Positions 24,665 to 33,116 of a stretch of 36,913 bases of DNA are shown one piece after another. Every line of letters begins with the position of its first letter. Position 1 is the first letter of the stretch. Under the pieces are notes generated by a model. That model saw only the letters and a list, made by a program, of their open reading frames with translations. It was not told the origin of the DNA and did not search any database. Origin of the DNA: Candidatus Heimdallarchaeota archaeon (lineage in GTDB: Archaea; Asgardarchaeota; Heimdallarchaeia; Heimdallarchaeales; Heimdallarchaeaceae); contig JAUVXQ010000003.1 of NCBI GenBank assembly GCA_030603505.1, positions 1 through 36,913 on the forward strand, in the 5' to 3' direction. Both the position numbers and the translations under genes were made by a program.

Positions 24665-25095
24665 GTAAATTGGCCGAAACATCACAACCTCAAAAAATTT
24701 CTAAAGAAGAAATAAATAATCTTATTTATACAGCTCAACAACTCGAGCAACAAGCACAACAATATCAAAAGCAAATTGATATACTTAACAGCTATTATAC
24801 AGAGATACAAAGTGCAGAACAAACCCTAGTTGAGCTTTCTGACTGTAAAGATAAACATAATCTATTAGTTCCCATTGGTGCTGGTTGTTTTATCTATGCT
24901 TCAATTCAAGCAGCAGAAAAGGTTATTGTATCAATTGGTGCTCGTGTTCATACAGAAAAAAATCTTCCTGAAGCTATTAAAGGAGTTCAAAAGAAAAAAT
25001 CAGAAATTGACAGTCAACTTTCACAGATAAGATCTAGTTATAATGAAGTTGTAGAACGTTTGAGTGGCATAGATATGCTCCTCAAATCAGTTTAA
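24661..25095 (+). CDS. pfdA: Prefoldin alpha subunit
   Basis: Subunit of the hexameric jellyfish-shaped chaperone that passes unfolded proteins to the group II chaperonin. The 144-residue protein has the two long coiled-coil helices (NNLIYTAQQLEQQAQQYQKQ; KGVQKKKSEIDSQLSQIRSS) flanking the beta hairpins HNLLVPIGAGCFIYASIQ and KVIVSIGARVHTEKN. The start is GTG 24661, overlapping the stop of rpl18a. The prefoldin alpha-ftsY order is standard in archaea. Confidence 0.95.
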   Translation: MSKLAETSQPQKISKEEINNLIYTAQQLEQQAQQYQKQIDILNSYYTEIQSAEQTLVELSDCKDKHNLLVPIGAGCFIYASIQAAEKVIVSIGARVHTEKNLPEAIKGVQKKKSEIDSQLSQIRSSYNEVVERLSGIDMLLKSV

Positions 25096-25128
25096 ATTAT
25101 TTTGAAAACATAGGAGAGGTGTTTTATT

Positions 25129-26040
25129 TTGTTTAACCAACTTAATAGAGGTCTTTCAAATTTCTTTAAGAAGATTACAATCAAAGAATTCTCACCAAAG
25201 TCTTTTCGAAAACTAACTATTAAATTAAATAATATACTCGTCCAAAATGACGTAGCTGTCAAGACAGCTAAAGCCATATGTAAGAAATTAGAAGAAAAAC
25301 TTATACACACAGAACACGCAAGATTTTCTAGCCTTAAGCCGTTAATCATTTCAAATCTCAGGGACGTTTTAATTGAAGTAATGGCACCTCCAGAGAATAT
25401 TGACATTTTAAGATTAGTAGAAGAGAAAAAATCAAAAAACAAACCGTTAGTCATAATGTTTATTGGTATAAATGGTGTGGGAAAGACCCTAACAATAGGG
25501 AAGATTGGTAAGTATTTACAAGATTATAATTATTCTTCTGTTTTTGCTGCTAGTGACACTTTTCGTGCAGGTAGTATCCAACAACTACAGAAACATGGAG
25601 AGAAATTGGGTATTCGTGTTATTGCTCAAGAATATGGCTCTGATGCCGCAGCTGTTGCTTTTGATGCCATTAACCACGCAGAATCAAAAAAAATCGATGT
25701 AGTTTTAATAGATACAGCTGGTAGAATTGAAACAAATGTTAACCTTATGGCGGAGTTAGAAAAACTAAAACGAGTTGCTGAGCCAGATTTAATCGTTTTT
25801 GTTGGTGATGCTTTAACAGGTAATTCACTTGTTTCACAAGCAACACTTTTTCATGAAAAGATTGGCATTGATGCTTCAATTCTGAATAAAATGGACGCAG
25901 ATGTTAGTGGAGGAGCCGCTGTTTCGATTACAAATATTACAAAAAAACCAATTCTTTTTATTGGAACGGGTCAAAAATATAAGGACATCCAATCGTTCCA
26001 CCCAGAGAAAATAATCGATCAAATTTTATCAAAAAAATAA
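25129..26040 (+). CDS. ftsY: Signal recognition particle receptor FtsY
   Basis: SRP GTPase that docks SRP-ribosome complexes at the membrane. The N domain (residues 1-95, helices such as KLTIKLNNILVQNDVAVKTA) is followed by the G domain: P-loop GINGVGKTLTIGKIG, DTFRAGSIQQLQ, LIDTAGRIETN, and a KMDADVSGGAAVS segment ending with GTGQKYKDIQSFHPE. The acidic N-terminal membrane-binding domain of bacterial FtsY is absent, as usual in archaea. It starts with TTG 25129 after GGAGAGGTG. Substitutions in otherwise invariant spots (GKTLT for GKTTT; NKMDAD for TKLDAD) should not abolish GTP binding. It closes the rps19e block. Confidence 0.96.
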   Translation: MFNQLNRGLSNFFKKITIKEFSPKSFRKLTIKLNNILVQNDVAVKTAKAICKKLEEKLIHTEHARFSSLKPLIISNLRDVLIEVMAPPENIDILRLVEEKKSKNKPLVIMFIGINGVGKTLTIGKIGKYLQDYNYSSVFAASDTFRAGSIQQLQKHGEKLGIRVIAQEYGSDAAAVAFDAINHAESKKIDVVLIDTAGRIETNVNLMAELEKLKRVAEPDLIVFVGDALTGNSLVSQATLFHEKIGIDASILNKMDADVSGGAAVSITNITKKPILFIGTGQKYKDIQSFHPEKIIDQILSKK

Positions 26041-26113
26041 TCCTTTCCTTTATAATAAAATAAAAAAATAAAAATAAAAAAATGAAAATGAAAAAGAAAA
26101 CGAATTAAAGGAA
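26041..26113. terminator. Shared A/T-rich terminator region between convergent ftsY and rpl12
   Basis: The 73 bases between the two stop codons contain T-rich runs on both strands and no open frame (the ftsY side reads CCTTTCCTTTAT; the rpl12 side reads as repeated TTTTTATTTTTA on its strand). Archaeal termination at T-rich sequence would serve both operons. Confidence 0.45.
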
Positions 26114-26422
26114 TTATCCAAATAGAGCTCCAAGCCCAAGATCTGTATTTTCTTCCTCTTCAGGTTCTTCTTTCTTCTTTTTTTCTTTTGGAGCAGATTT
26201 TTCACTTGCGGCTGCTACTGGTGCGGCTGCTACTGGTGCGGCTGCGGTAACAGCTGTTTTTAAAGCTTCCTCGACGTTAACTTCTTTCAAAGCTGCTACG
26301 AGTGCTTTAACACGTGATTCGTCAATCTTTGCGCCAGCTGCTTCAAGGATACCTTTGACCTTTGTTGCAGTGATATTTACTCCAAGTTCGTGTAGAACTA
26401 AAGCTGCGTATACATATTCCAT
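26114..26422 (-). CDS. rpl12: Ribosomal stalk protein P1 (L12)
   Basis: Acidic stalk protein that recruits translation GTPases. Begins MEYVYAALVLHELGVNITAT with the dimerisation helices, has an Ala/Val-rich hinge (PVAAAPVAAA), a charged KKKKEEPEEEE segment, and the conserved C-terminal factor-binding end LGLGALFG, which is shared with P0. The start is ATG 26422, five bases after GGTGA; an upstream GTG adds three residues. It follows rpl10 by nine bases in the rpl1-rpl10-rpl12 operon. Confidence 0.97.
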   Translation of the reverse strand: MEYVYAALVLHELGVNITATKVKGILEAAGAKIDESRVKALVAALKEVNVEEALKTAVTAAAPVAAAPVAAASEKSAPKEKKKKEEPEEEENTDLGLGALFG

Positions 26423-26431
26423 ATTTTTCAC

Positions 26432-27469
26432 CTATCCAAATAATGATTCTAATCCCAAATCCTCTTCTTCTTCAGGTTCGCTCCCTTCTTCAGGTTTGCT
26501 CTTTTCTTTAGGTTGTCCTTTTTTGGTCTCTTTAACTTCCACTTTTTGTTGTACTTGTCGCGTTTGTTTTAGAGATTCATGCACTTTGTCTGATAAAGCA
26601 CTCGAATCTTTGCTTGCAATTAGAGAAGCTACTGAATGTGATCCTTGCAAAGCTTTCGTTAAAATAAGTGGTAGTGATTTAGTTGTAAGGATTCCAGCAT
26701 TAACTGAAAGATTTAGAGCTTGCTGATAGACAGCTGAGAGAATTAACGGGAGACTTGCTTTTGTCAAAATTCCAGCATTAACTGAAAGATTTAAAGCTGA
26801 ACTGTATGCCCATTGAAGGTTTTGTTCATAGATTCCATAATCTAATACTAGTGAATCTCCAAGAACAATTTCACCGTTTTCAAAAGCAACGGAGAATTTT
26901 AAACCTGCTTGAAAAGGGTATATATTCAAACGACGCAAGAGAAGAGCAACACTACTGTTAACACGTTCACCTTCTTTAGTTACAACTGATTCCTCAGAAA
27001 TTCTAATTTGACCTCCTTCAATCCTTGTCTTCAAACCCATCGCTTGTAATTCTGAAATAATGGGTCCTGGAGGTATTCCTGTGTTCATTGGTAGTATAAC
27101 TACATCATTGGATGCTACTTGTCCTGCCTTCGCGGGTGCAGGGATTTTGTTTTTATCCATATATGTTGCGAGTTTGAAGGGGTTTGTCTTAGTAAGTAAG
27201 AATGCACATGGTCCTTGTATGTGTCCTATAAGATTTTCAATTCCTGGAATCTTCTTTCGAACAGCTGAAATAGCTTTTCGCATATAACTATTTTTAGCCA
27301 TGATTATTTTCGCATCTTCCCTTAAATCGGAACGCATGGCTTGTACGACGCGGGTATTTATGTTTTCAATTTTCACTAGTCCAATTATGGGGTAGGACAA
27401 CAGTTCTTTTGTTAGGTTGTCGACAATTGCTTTTTTCTTATCGGATATTTTTACTTTTGTTGTTGTCAT
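26432..27469 (-). CDS. rpl10: Ribosomal stalk protein P0 (L10)
   Basis: Stalk base that binds 23S rRNA and carries P1 dimers. The rRNA-binding domain (KKAIVDNLTKELLSYPIIGL; MRSDLREDAKIIMAKNSYMR), the inserted domain near PAPAKAGQVA and the late LEYGIY-like strand are in place, and the chain ends DLGLESLFG as P1 does. The spine helices that hold P1 contain an almost exact tandem repeat (ALNLSVNAGILTKASLPLIL, then ALNLSVNAGILTTKSLPLIL, 26 residues apart; about 225-244 and 251-270). The 346-residue length is typical. Start ATG 27469 follows GGTGAG at seven bases; GTG 27481 overlapping the rpl1 stop is the alternative. Confidence 0.96.
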   Translation of the reverse strand: MTTTKVKISDKKKAIVDNLTKELLSYPIIGLVKIENINTRVVQAMRSDLREDAKIIMAKNSYMRKAISAVRKKIPGIENLIGHIQGPCAFLLTKTNPFKLATYMDKNKIPAPAKAGQVASNDVVILPMNTGIPPGPIISELQAMGLKTRIEGGQIRISEESVVTKEGERVNSSVALLLRRLNIYPFQAGLKFSVAFENGEIVLGDSLVLDYGIYEQNLQWAYSSALNLSVNAGILTKASLPLILSAVYQQALNLSVNAGILTTKSLPLILTKALQGSHSVASLIASKDSSALSDKVHESLKQTRQVQQKVEVKETKKGQPKEKSKPEEGSEPEEEEDLGLESLFG

Positions 27470-27477
27470 ATTGTCAC

Positions 27478-28119
27478 TCACCTAATTTTGATTGCGGGTC
27501 CCATTGTTGTTTTGATGAACAAAGAACGAATATTAAATTCGCCCTTCTCTAGTTTATTTTCAATGGCTTTAACTACCGCAAAAACATTTTCACTGAGATG
27601 ATCAAGCTCCATATCGGAATTTCCCACCTTTACGTGAATAACGGGAGCTTGTCTGAGTCTTACTTGCACAATTTGCTTAACATTCTCTATAATTGAAGTT
27701 ATAGATGCAGTTGGTGGAACAGGTTTAGGCATTTTTCCCCTAGGTCCAAGGTATTTTCCCAGGTTTCTACCAATTATTGGCATCAGGGGGGCACTGGCGA
27801 TAAAGAAATCATGTTCTTGGGCTATTTTTTTAGCAACCTTTGGGTTGCGACTAATATTATCCAATTCTTCCTTATCAATTACTCTGGATACACCAGAAGA
27901 TTGTGCTTCAACTATCTGAGCACCCTCTGCAAGAACACAAATCTTCATTTCCTTGGTTAAAGGGCTAGGTAACCTAACCTCTATCTGGAAACGATTAGAT
28001 GGATCTTGAAGGTTGACGTCACGAAGGTTAATAGCTAAGTCAACAGACTCAGTGAATTTTCGAGAAGGAGACTCACTTTTCATCTTTTTAATAGCTTCAA
28101 CAAGTTGTTGTTCGTTCAT
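27478..28119 (-). CDS. rpl1: Ribosomal protein L1
   Basis: L1-stalk protein of the large subunit and, in archaea and bacteria, a translational repressor of its own operon. The 213-residue protein has RKFTESVDLAINLRDVNLQD, the second-domain GRNLGKYLGPRGKMPKPVPP and the late VHVKVGN and TTMGPAIKIR ends. The ATG at 28119 is preceded by AGAGGA; the frame stays open to 28221, but the extra residues are unlike L1 and cover the leader hairpin. First gene of the rpl1-rpl10-rpl12 operon. L11, often upstream in archaea, is absent; a divergent cytidine deaminase gene is there instead. Confidence 0.96.
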   Translation of the reverse strand: MNEQQLVEAIKKMKSESPSRKFTESVDLAINLRDVNLQDPSNRFQIEVRLPSPLTKEMKICVLAEGAQIVEAQSSGVSRVIDKEELDNISRNPKVAKKIAQEHDFFIASAPLMPIIGRNLGKYLGPRGKMPKPVPPTASITSIIENVKQIVQVRLRQAPVIHVKVGNSDMELDHLSENVFAVVKAIENKLEKGEFNIRSLFIKTTMGPAIKIR

Positions 28120-28139
28120 AATATCATCCTCTACCGCTT

Positions 28140-28165
28140 CCGTTAGGTCGCTTAATGACCAACGG
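28140..28165 (-). promoter_or_regulatory. Leader hairpin of the rpl1 operon, candidate L1 autoregulation site
   Basis: On the mRNA strand CCGTTGGTC pairs with GACC-T-AACGG: nine base pairs with one bulged U and a 7-base loop (ATTAAGC). It ends about 20 bases before the L1 start, close to the ribosome-binding site. A second GACC/GGTC partner lies nearby, so alternative pairings exist. Archaeal L1 is known to repress translation from its mRNA; the match of this hairpin to the 23S L1 site was not tested. Confidence 0.5.
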
Positions 28166-28199
28166 TCAACGCAGTCAGAACTTAATGTCAGCAAAACAA

Positions 28200-28222
28200 G
28201 GAAACTTTTAAACCTTTTCAAA
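28200..28222 (-). promoter_or_regulatory. TATA box of the rpl1 operon
   Basis: On the minus strand AAAAGGTTTAAAAGTTTCC fits a BRE/TATA pair. A start about 25 bases downstream gives a leader of roughly 60-75 bases that includes the hairpin at 28140-28165. Confidence 0.5.
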
Positions 28223-28312
28223 GACGAGAAAGGGTTAAAGTCAAAGAAGATAAAAGAAAAAAAGAGAAATATTTTTAGATTTCAGAACAAAGAGATAATA
28301 GATTTGATTTTA

Positions 28313-28723
28313 ATGGGTTTTGAAATTCCAGTATCCAAATTAATTATTTCAGCCAAAAAAGCTTACGAAAATGCTTATGCTCCTTACAGCAATTTCCGTG
28401 TAGGTGTAGCTCTTCTATCAAAAAAAGGAAATATTTATACAGGTTGCAACGTTGAATTTGTGGATTATTTAGCTCTTCACGCCGAACTTAATGCTATTGG
28501 TTCCGCCGTAAATAGTGGAGAAACAGATATTATTACAGTAGTTGTTTATTCTTCTTGTTCTCCCCCTGTTCTACCTTGTGGGTCTTGCCGTCAAAAACTT
28601 CTCGAGTTTTCCAAACTTCATGACCATGATATAACAATTATTGCTGTTAATAATAATGACGAGAAAATTAAGCATCCATTAAGTGATTTACTTCCATTTG
28701 GGAACATTCCTGTTGAGAAATAG
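28313..28723 (+). CDS. cdd: Cytidine deaminase
   Basis: Zinc enzyme of pyrimidine salvage that turns cytidine and deoxycytidine into (deoxy)uridine. The 136-residue chain has AKKAYENAYAPYSNFRVGVA, TGCNVE, the proton-shuttling HAE (His56, Glu58) and the zinc pair PCGSC (Cys89, Cys92). Small tetrameric deaminases usually have CAE at the first ligand; this one has histidine, as in the dimeric enzymes and related deaminases. Length and ending (PLSDLLPFG) fit the small type. The real start is ATG 28313; the frame is open upstream but covers the rpl1 leader. Ribose/nucleoside salvage also appears in the RuBisCO pair at 8814-11027. Confidence 0.93.
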   Translation: MGFEIPVSKLIISAKKAYENAYAPYSNFRVGVALLSKKGNIYTGCNVEFVDYLALHAELNAIGSAVNSGETDIITVVVYSSCSPPVLPCGSCRQKLLEFSKLHDHDITIIAVNNNDEKIKHPLSDLLPFGNIPVEK

Positions 28724-28850
28724 GTTTTGTACTCTGAAAATTGTGCAAGTCTGTTGAGAGGAGCATGCAAAAATATTAAAGCCATCTATTCAATGTATTT
28801 TTGTAACTATTTAATTGTTAAAGCTAATTTATATTAGGAAAGGATTCAAT

Positions 28851-28997
28851 ATGAGTGAAGAAGAAGTCAAGAACTGCTCCAATTGTGGAAGCCCCATGCT
28901 AAAACGTCATGATTATCTACCTGATGATTTTGACTTAAAGGAAGTGAAGGACTTTTGGCTATGTGGTTCTTGTATGCTATATGAGCTCATTGAATAA
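28851..28997 (+). CDS. Zinc-ribbon micro-protein
   Basis: A 48-residue acidic protein with two CxxC pairs (CSNC near residue 9 and CGSC near residue 39) that should form one zinc ribbon. It ends in MLYELIE. The ATG at 28851 is preceded by AGGAAAGGAT at a suitable distance. The last 11 bases overlap the end of the convergent PEPCK gene. The partner is unknown; such proteins often act as adaptor or RNA/DNA-binding modules. Confidence 0.75.
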   Translation: MSEEEVKNCSNCGSPMLKRHDYLPDDFDLKEVKDFWLCGSCMLYELIE

Positions 28998-30885
28998 GAA
29001 AAATTGATGGAGGTATAATCTCTGTTCCATGCTTTTCTTTTGCTTCAATAAGTCTTTTTCTTTGTTGTTCGAGTTCTTCGAACAATTCATTAGGCACATC
29101 TTGCTCATTACGGAAAATAGTCTCAATTCGATCTACTTTATCAAGGAATTTTTGAACTCTTATTGAGAATTCAGCTTCGTATCTTTCCCTATTATAATCT
29201 TTATTGAATGCTTCTTTAAACAACTTCACTAAATCCTCGTATTTAGGTATATACCCAATCGGTGTTCTAATTGCACCACATTCACCATGGACTCTTGCTT
29301 CAGCCCAAAGGAGCCAGATTTTTTTATCCAAAATAGCATCATAGTATTTGCCATTTTCGTCTTTAAGGAAGTAATTAGTTGAAAAAATCAGGGGACGATG
29401 CTCTTTGTCTACCCTTCTACCAAAATCAAAATGTGCTTCGAGGTATTTTCCAAGTGGGACTACAATGAAATCCAAGTTAGCCATTGGTTGATGTTTTCGA
29501 ACTCCTGCCTTTCCTAGAGTGGCGGATGTCGTTTCTGATTCAACTGAAGCTCCAATTGCTACACCATGGTTCCAACTGAAAGTTTCATAAAAGGGAACGG
29601 AAATATCGCTATCTCTTCCACCATAGAGTATCCCTGAAACTTTTACACCATCAGGGCTGTGAAGTTTTTCATCACAATTATCCAACTCTTCGATTCTTAT
29701 TGTGTAACGAGAATTAGGGTGAGCAAACTTCAATTCGTTACCATCATCGTCCTTCTTTCCTGCTTCCCATTCACCAAGTAGAGAAGAAGTCCAATTGATA
29801 CCTGTTTCAGGAATTTTAGTTTGATCTCCCATACCAATCCAATAAGGCTTACCTTCTGTAATTTGAATATTAGAAAAAATGGTCTCATTTGGGGTAGTTA
29901 GTGATTTATATATTTCAGGATCGTCTCCTGGACTAACATCCTTGATAATACCAAAAATACCACTTTCGATATTTACTGCCCTAATCTCTCCATTTTCGTT
30001 TATACGAAGATAGACTATGTCGTCGCCAACGATTGAATTACCGGGGACCATTGCTGTTGAAGTTTTTCCACAAGCACTTGGAAATGCACCGAGGAAATAG
30101 GTTTTTCTTTCTTTTCCTAATGCGTGAACAGCTGAAATAAACATGTGTTCTGTAAGCCAATCCTCGTTTACAGCCTTATTAATAGCTAAACGCAAAGCAA
30201 GTTTTTTTAGACCTAGACTATTACCTGCATATTGGTTATTCACACTTAGTACTCTGTTTTCTTCTAGGTCGATATAGATTCGTCTATCATCAATATTTTT
30301 TGTCACGTTCTTGTCAGTTAGTTCACCAGCTGAATGAATGAGATAGAAGAAATCCTCTGAACCTTCAAGACGCTTAAATTGCTCGTATCCTTTACGGTAC
30401 AGTAGGTCTTCAGAATGGGCTACATAAGCAGAATCCGTTATCTGTAAAGCTGAAATTGAAAAGCGGGAGTTGGTAGGACCTAAGCAGAAAAAGCGAATGA
30501 TAGCAATTTTCCCTCTCATGGCACCGTCCATAATCTTTAACACTTCTTCCAACCCCTCATCGCGATCTTTTGTGTTAATATGTGAACCAAACTTTTCTTT
30601 TTCAGCTGCAGGGACAAGCAAACGCGTATTTGCTTTATCTCTCGCTTGATCAAAATAAGAGTCATAATGAACTGTGTGACCCTCTTTTTCTAATTTTATT
30701 TCCTCTCCTAGATCAATAGATAATTGTCTAACATAAGCAATATCTTCTGGAGAATCATCAATAGCTACAGCTTTATCTGGTTTACAAAGAGAAAGAAATT
30801 CTTCAATTACTGCAATCACTTTTTTGTTCTTTAATGCTTCTACTTTTTGGACATCTCTGTCATTAAGCCATTTTTTTAATCCCAT
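28987..30885 (-). CDS. pckG: Phosphoenolpyruvate carboxykinase (GTP)
   Basis: Interconverts oxaloacetate + GTP and phosphoenolpyruvate + CO2 + GDP, the entry to gluconeogenesis. The 632-residue chain has the P-loop GAFPSACGKTSTAMVPG, the metal-binding GDDIVYLRI, YWIGMGDQTKIPE, the guanine-pocket and Arg-rich segment FGRRVDKEHRP, and LLGEWEAGKKDDDG-like middle parts of the GTP family, which is unrelated in its specificity loop to the ATP type. ATG 30885 is the start. It is convergent with the zinc-ribbon gene and stands alone. Together with form III RuBisCO it points to gluconeogenic or CO2-handling metabolism. Confidence 0.97.
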   Translation of the reverse strand: MGLKKWLNDRDVQKVEALKNKKVIAVIEEFLSLCKPDKAVAIDDSPEDIAYVRQLSIDLGEEIKLEKEGHTVHYDSYFDQARDKANTRLLVPAAEKEKFGSHINTKDRDEGLEEVLKIMDGAMRGKIAIIRFFCLGPTNSRFSISALQITDSAYVAHSEDLLYRKGYEQFKRLEGSEDFFYLIHSAGELTDKNVTKNIDDRRIYIDLEENRVLSVNNQYAGNSLGLKKLALRLAINKAVNEDWLTEHMFISAVHALGKERKTYFLGAFPSACGKTSTAMVPGNSIVGDDIVYLRINENGEIRAVNIESGIFGIIKDVSPGDDPEIYKSLTTPNETIFSNIQITEGKPYWIGMGDQTKIPETGINWTSSLLGEWEAGKKDDDGNELKFAHPNSRYTIRIEELDNCDEKLHSPDGVKVSGILYGGRDSDISVPFYETFSWNHGVAIGASVESETTSATLGKAGVRKHQPMANLDFIVVPLGKYLEAHFDFGRRVDKEHRPLIFSTNYFLKDENGKYYDAILDKKIWLLWAEARVHGECGAIRTPIGYIPKYEDLVKLFKEAFNKDYNRERYEAEFSIRVQKFLDKVDRIETIFRNEQDVPNELFEELEQQRKRLIEAKEKHGTEIIPPSIFLIQ

Positions 30886-31010
30886 AAGAGAGATAAAAAA
30901 CAGTTATTTATTATGTTTATGGATGAACTATGAACTATATTTTTCTATAAAAACTAGCTTGAGAGCTGAAACTGAAGAAATACAGTGAAAATAGGTGCTT
31001 GTTGAACTTA

Positions 31011-31322
31011 TTAACTATCATTAAATAGTTCTTTATTCCATTCATCTACTATTTTAAATAACTCTCTTCGCTTCTCAAGCTCCATATCTAAAGACCAAAA
31101 ACCCAGATCTACCAAAGATTTGGTCAATTCCTTTGGTTGGGAGACGGTATAATCTTGGAACTCTTGATTCCATTCAAAGAAGGCTTTTAGTTTAGTGTAA
31201 ATAGAATAAGGGAGACGATCTTTTAAGCAGTAACAATCATTCCAGTCATAGGAAATAAATTTTAACCTTATTAAATCATCAATGCATTTATCGAGATATT
31301 TGTCATGTTTCTGGTTGAACAT
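31011..31322 (-). CDS. Small unknown protein downstream of the TPR-like gene
   Basis: A 103-residue protein that I do not recognise: mostly helical, rich in aromatic and charged residues (DWNDCYCLKDRLPYSIYTKL; FEWNQEFQDYT; GFWSLDMELEKRRELFKIVD). The first 40 residues (DKCIDDLIRLKFISYDWNDCYC) have the look of a short winged-helix-like or helical-bundle start. It is on the same strand as the TPR-like gene and about 200 bases after it, so it may belong to that locus. No signal peptide or membrane segment. It begins with ATG 31322. Confidence 0.55.
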   Translation of the reverse strand: MFNQKHDKYLDKCIDDLIRLKFISYDWNDCYCLKDRLPYSIYTKLKAFFEWNQEFQDYTVSQPKELTKSLVDLGFWSLDMELEKRRELFKIVDEWNKELFNDS

Positions 31323-31523
31323 CTAATATTAATTGTAGAGAACTCTATTAAATGTAAACAGAAAAAATAAGACATACTAGTGTATAGTAAGAAGTATTCG
31401 AAAACAATTTTACATTTTAGAATGCTTATTAAACCTTTAAATGAGAGCAAGAAAGTTTGATCTTTAACAAGACACTGAACATACAAGTTTTTGCTTTTAA
31501 TAATTAGATTCGAATAAAGAAAA

Positions 31524-33113
31524 TTAAAGGTAAGAGGGTAGAACCCAATTTCTCATGGTTTGTTGATGCTGAAAAAGCAGTTGTTCCAATTTTGTGAAAC
31601 GATGCTTCCTACACTTCTTTATAGCCATGTATTGAACTGCGGGTGCAAGAGGGTCACCATTTCTAAATTCTCCCACTTGAATAAAGGCCTTCATGAAGAT
31701 TCTCATCTCCAAAACTTCGATTTTGTGAAGTTGATCTTTATATTTTCTAAGTAAGGGATAAATTTCGTCAAAACGTTGTAAATCAAGTAATTCTTGAGCT
31801 AAAAGCAAACCAGCATAAGTATCTTCAATAAAAGTGGTATTGTCAGTTCTTATTCTATTCTTTAGAATGTTAATACAATTAAGATGTCTTTGCTCATCAC
31901 TGATTTCTTCATCAGTTATTGTTTTTTCTATCATGAACTCTATTATGTGTTTTACTCTATTAAGACTGAAATAATTGGTATTAGATAGTTCTTTCAACGT
32001 ATGATTATCTAAATTTGCGTTTAAGATGAATTCTGTTAGCAACAAGAAATCACTATAATGGTTCTTACAACCTTCAATTATTTCATCAATTAAATCTAGA
32101 GATGTCTCTAAGTCAAAGTCTATTTTGCGTGAATATACGTAGAATTTGATTAAATTGAGTGTATGCAAAATCTGACTTTCAGTGTTTTTATCAAGGTTTT
32201 TAATATAAAATTCTTTTTTAAGTAACTTATCTACTTCATTAATCATTTCAAAGGCTTGGATGATTTTACCCTGCAAGGCTTTAACAACCGAAAAATAGGC
32301 ACATAAGGTTATAAAATAACTGAAATAAATGCTTTTTTCGCTGACTAGCTTCAGAATATCATATGCATCTGTAAAAGACGATTCAGCCAAAGATAGGTTC
32401 GAGTTTAGTAAATGAGTTAAACCAGTGAAGTAGTAAACGATTCCTTTAACATCATCTGGCATTTTATTGAATAAAGATTTATTGGAGAGTATTTTTATGC
32501 TAGTTTCCAGTGCTTTTTTATTGTCTTGTGTTCTCATATAAATAACACTTAACATTCCGAGTGTTTGAGCTAAACTTCTGTAAAATTTGTTGTGATAAAA
32601 ATAATTTAAGCAATCCTCGAATATTTGAATACTCGTAGGATCATGTTCTTCTAACCATTTATCGACTGCATATGAATAAAGTATAAAATAATGTATGTAT
32701 TTATCACAATCTGTTAGTTGGTTCAAAATTTCAAGAGATTTATCCATAGCTTTCGCGCTTTTTTCCTTATTTCCTTTAATCTTTTCAGCATACCATATGT
32801 AGGAATAAGCCCAAACTATGCCGTCTTGATAATTTATCTCTTCAGAAATAGTTAGCATTTCATTGATTAGTTGAGAAGCAAGTGGAAGCTTTTCTTTAAA
32901 ATTGTATATAATAGGTATTTTGTAACCATAAAGGTTTACCAATGCCTTTTTATCATCAATAATCCTACATTTCTCTATAGTTTTATCAATTAGTTCTGAA
33001 ACCCCATGAGATTTTTCATTAGATGCAAGTAATTGTAAATTTCTAACAGCTGACCAAAGATCCTCACTGTTTTCTATCTCCTCTATCTGTTTTTCCATGT
33101 CTTCAAGTGACAA
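31524..33113 (-). CDS. TPR-like helical repeat protein (cassette 1)
   Basis: A 529-residue protein made of consecutive helix pairs, resembling degenerate TPRs (for example NYQDGIVWAYSYIWYAEKIK, FYRSLAQTLGMLSVIYMRTQ, DVKGIVYYFTGLTHLLNSNL). No DNA-binding, enzymatic or membrane domain is seen. The start is fixed by comparison with its paralogue at 36427: both begin TTG-TCN-x-GAA-GAC-ATG after the same GGTGATT site, so the GTG at 33122 is not the start. Paralogy is strong in the EEINYQDG, SLEILNQL and SYAVDKWLEEHDPTS regions. Two peptide genes lie directly upstream on the same strand. By analogy with RRNPP receptors a peptide-binding solenoid is conceivable, but this is inference. Confidence 0.8.
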   Translation of the reverse strand: MSLEDMEKQIEEIENSEDLWSAVRNLQLLASNEKSHGVSELIDKTIEKCRIIDDKKALVNLYGYKIPIIYNFKEKLPLASQLINEMLTISEEINYQDGIVWAYSYIWYAEKIKGNKEKSAKAMDKSLEILNQLTDCDKYIHYFILYSYAVDKWLEEHDPTSIQIFEDCLNYFYHNKFYRSLAQTLGMLSVIYMRTQDNKKALETSIKILSNKSLFNKMPDDVKGIVYYFTGLTHLLNSNLSLAESSFTDAYDILKLVSEKSIYFSYFITLCAYFSVVKALQGKIIQAFEMINEVDKLLKKEFYIKNLDKNTESQILHTLNLIKFYVYSRKIDFDLETSLDLIDEIIEGCKNHYSDFLLLTEFILNANLDNHTLKELSNTNYFSLNRVKHIIEFMIEKTITDEEISDEQRHLNCINILKNRIRTDNTTFIEDTYAGLLLAQELLDLQRFDEIYPLLRKYKDQLHKIEVLEMRIFMKAFIQVGEFRNGDPLAPAVQYMAIKKCRKHRFTKLEQLLFQHQQTMRNWVLPSYL

Positions 33114-33116
33114 ATG

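Noticed and set aside
28013..28312. N-terminal extension of cytidine deaminase by 100 residues
   Set aside because: It is antisense to the rpl1 start and leader, and the normal enzyme begins at 28313.
31271..31486. A 71-residue minus-strand frame upstream of the 103-residue gene
   Set aside because: It overlaps the start of the better candidate at 31011-31322 in another frame, has no ribosome site and low-complexity hydrophobic sequence.
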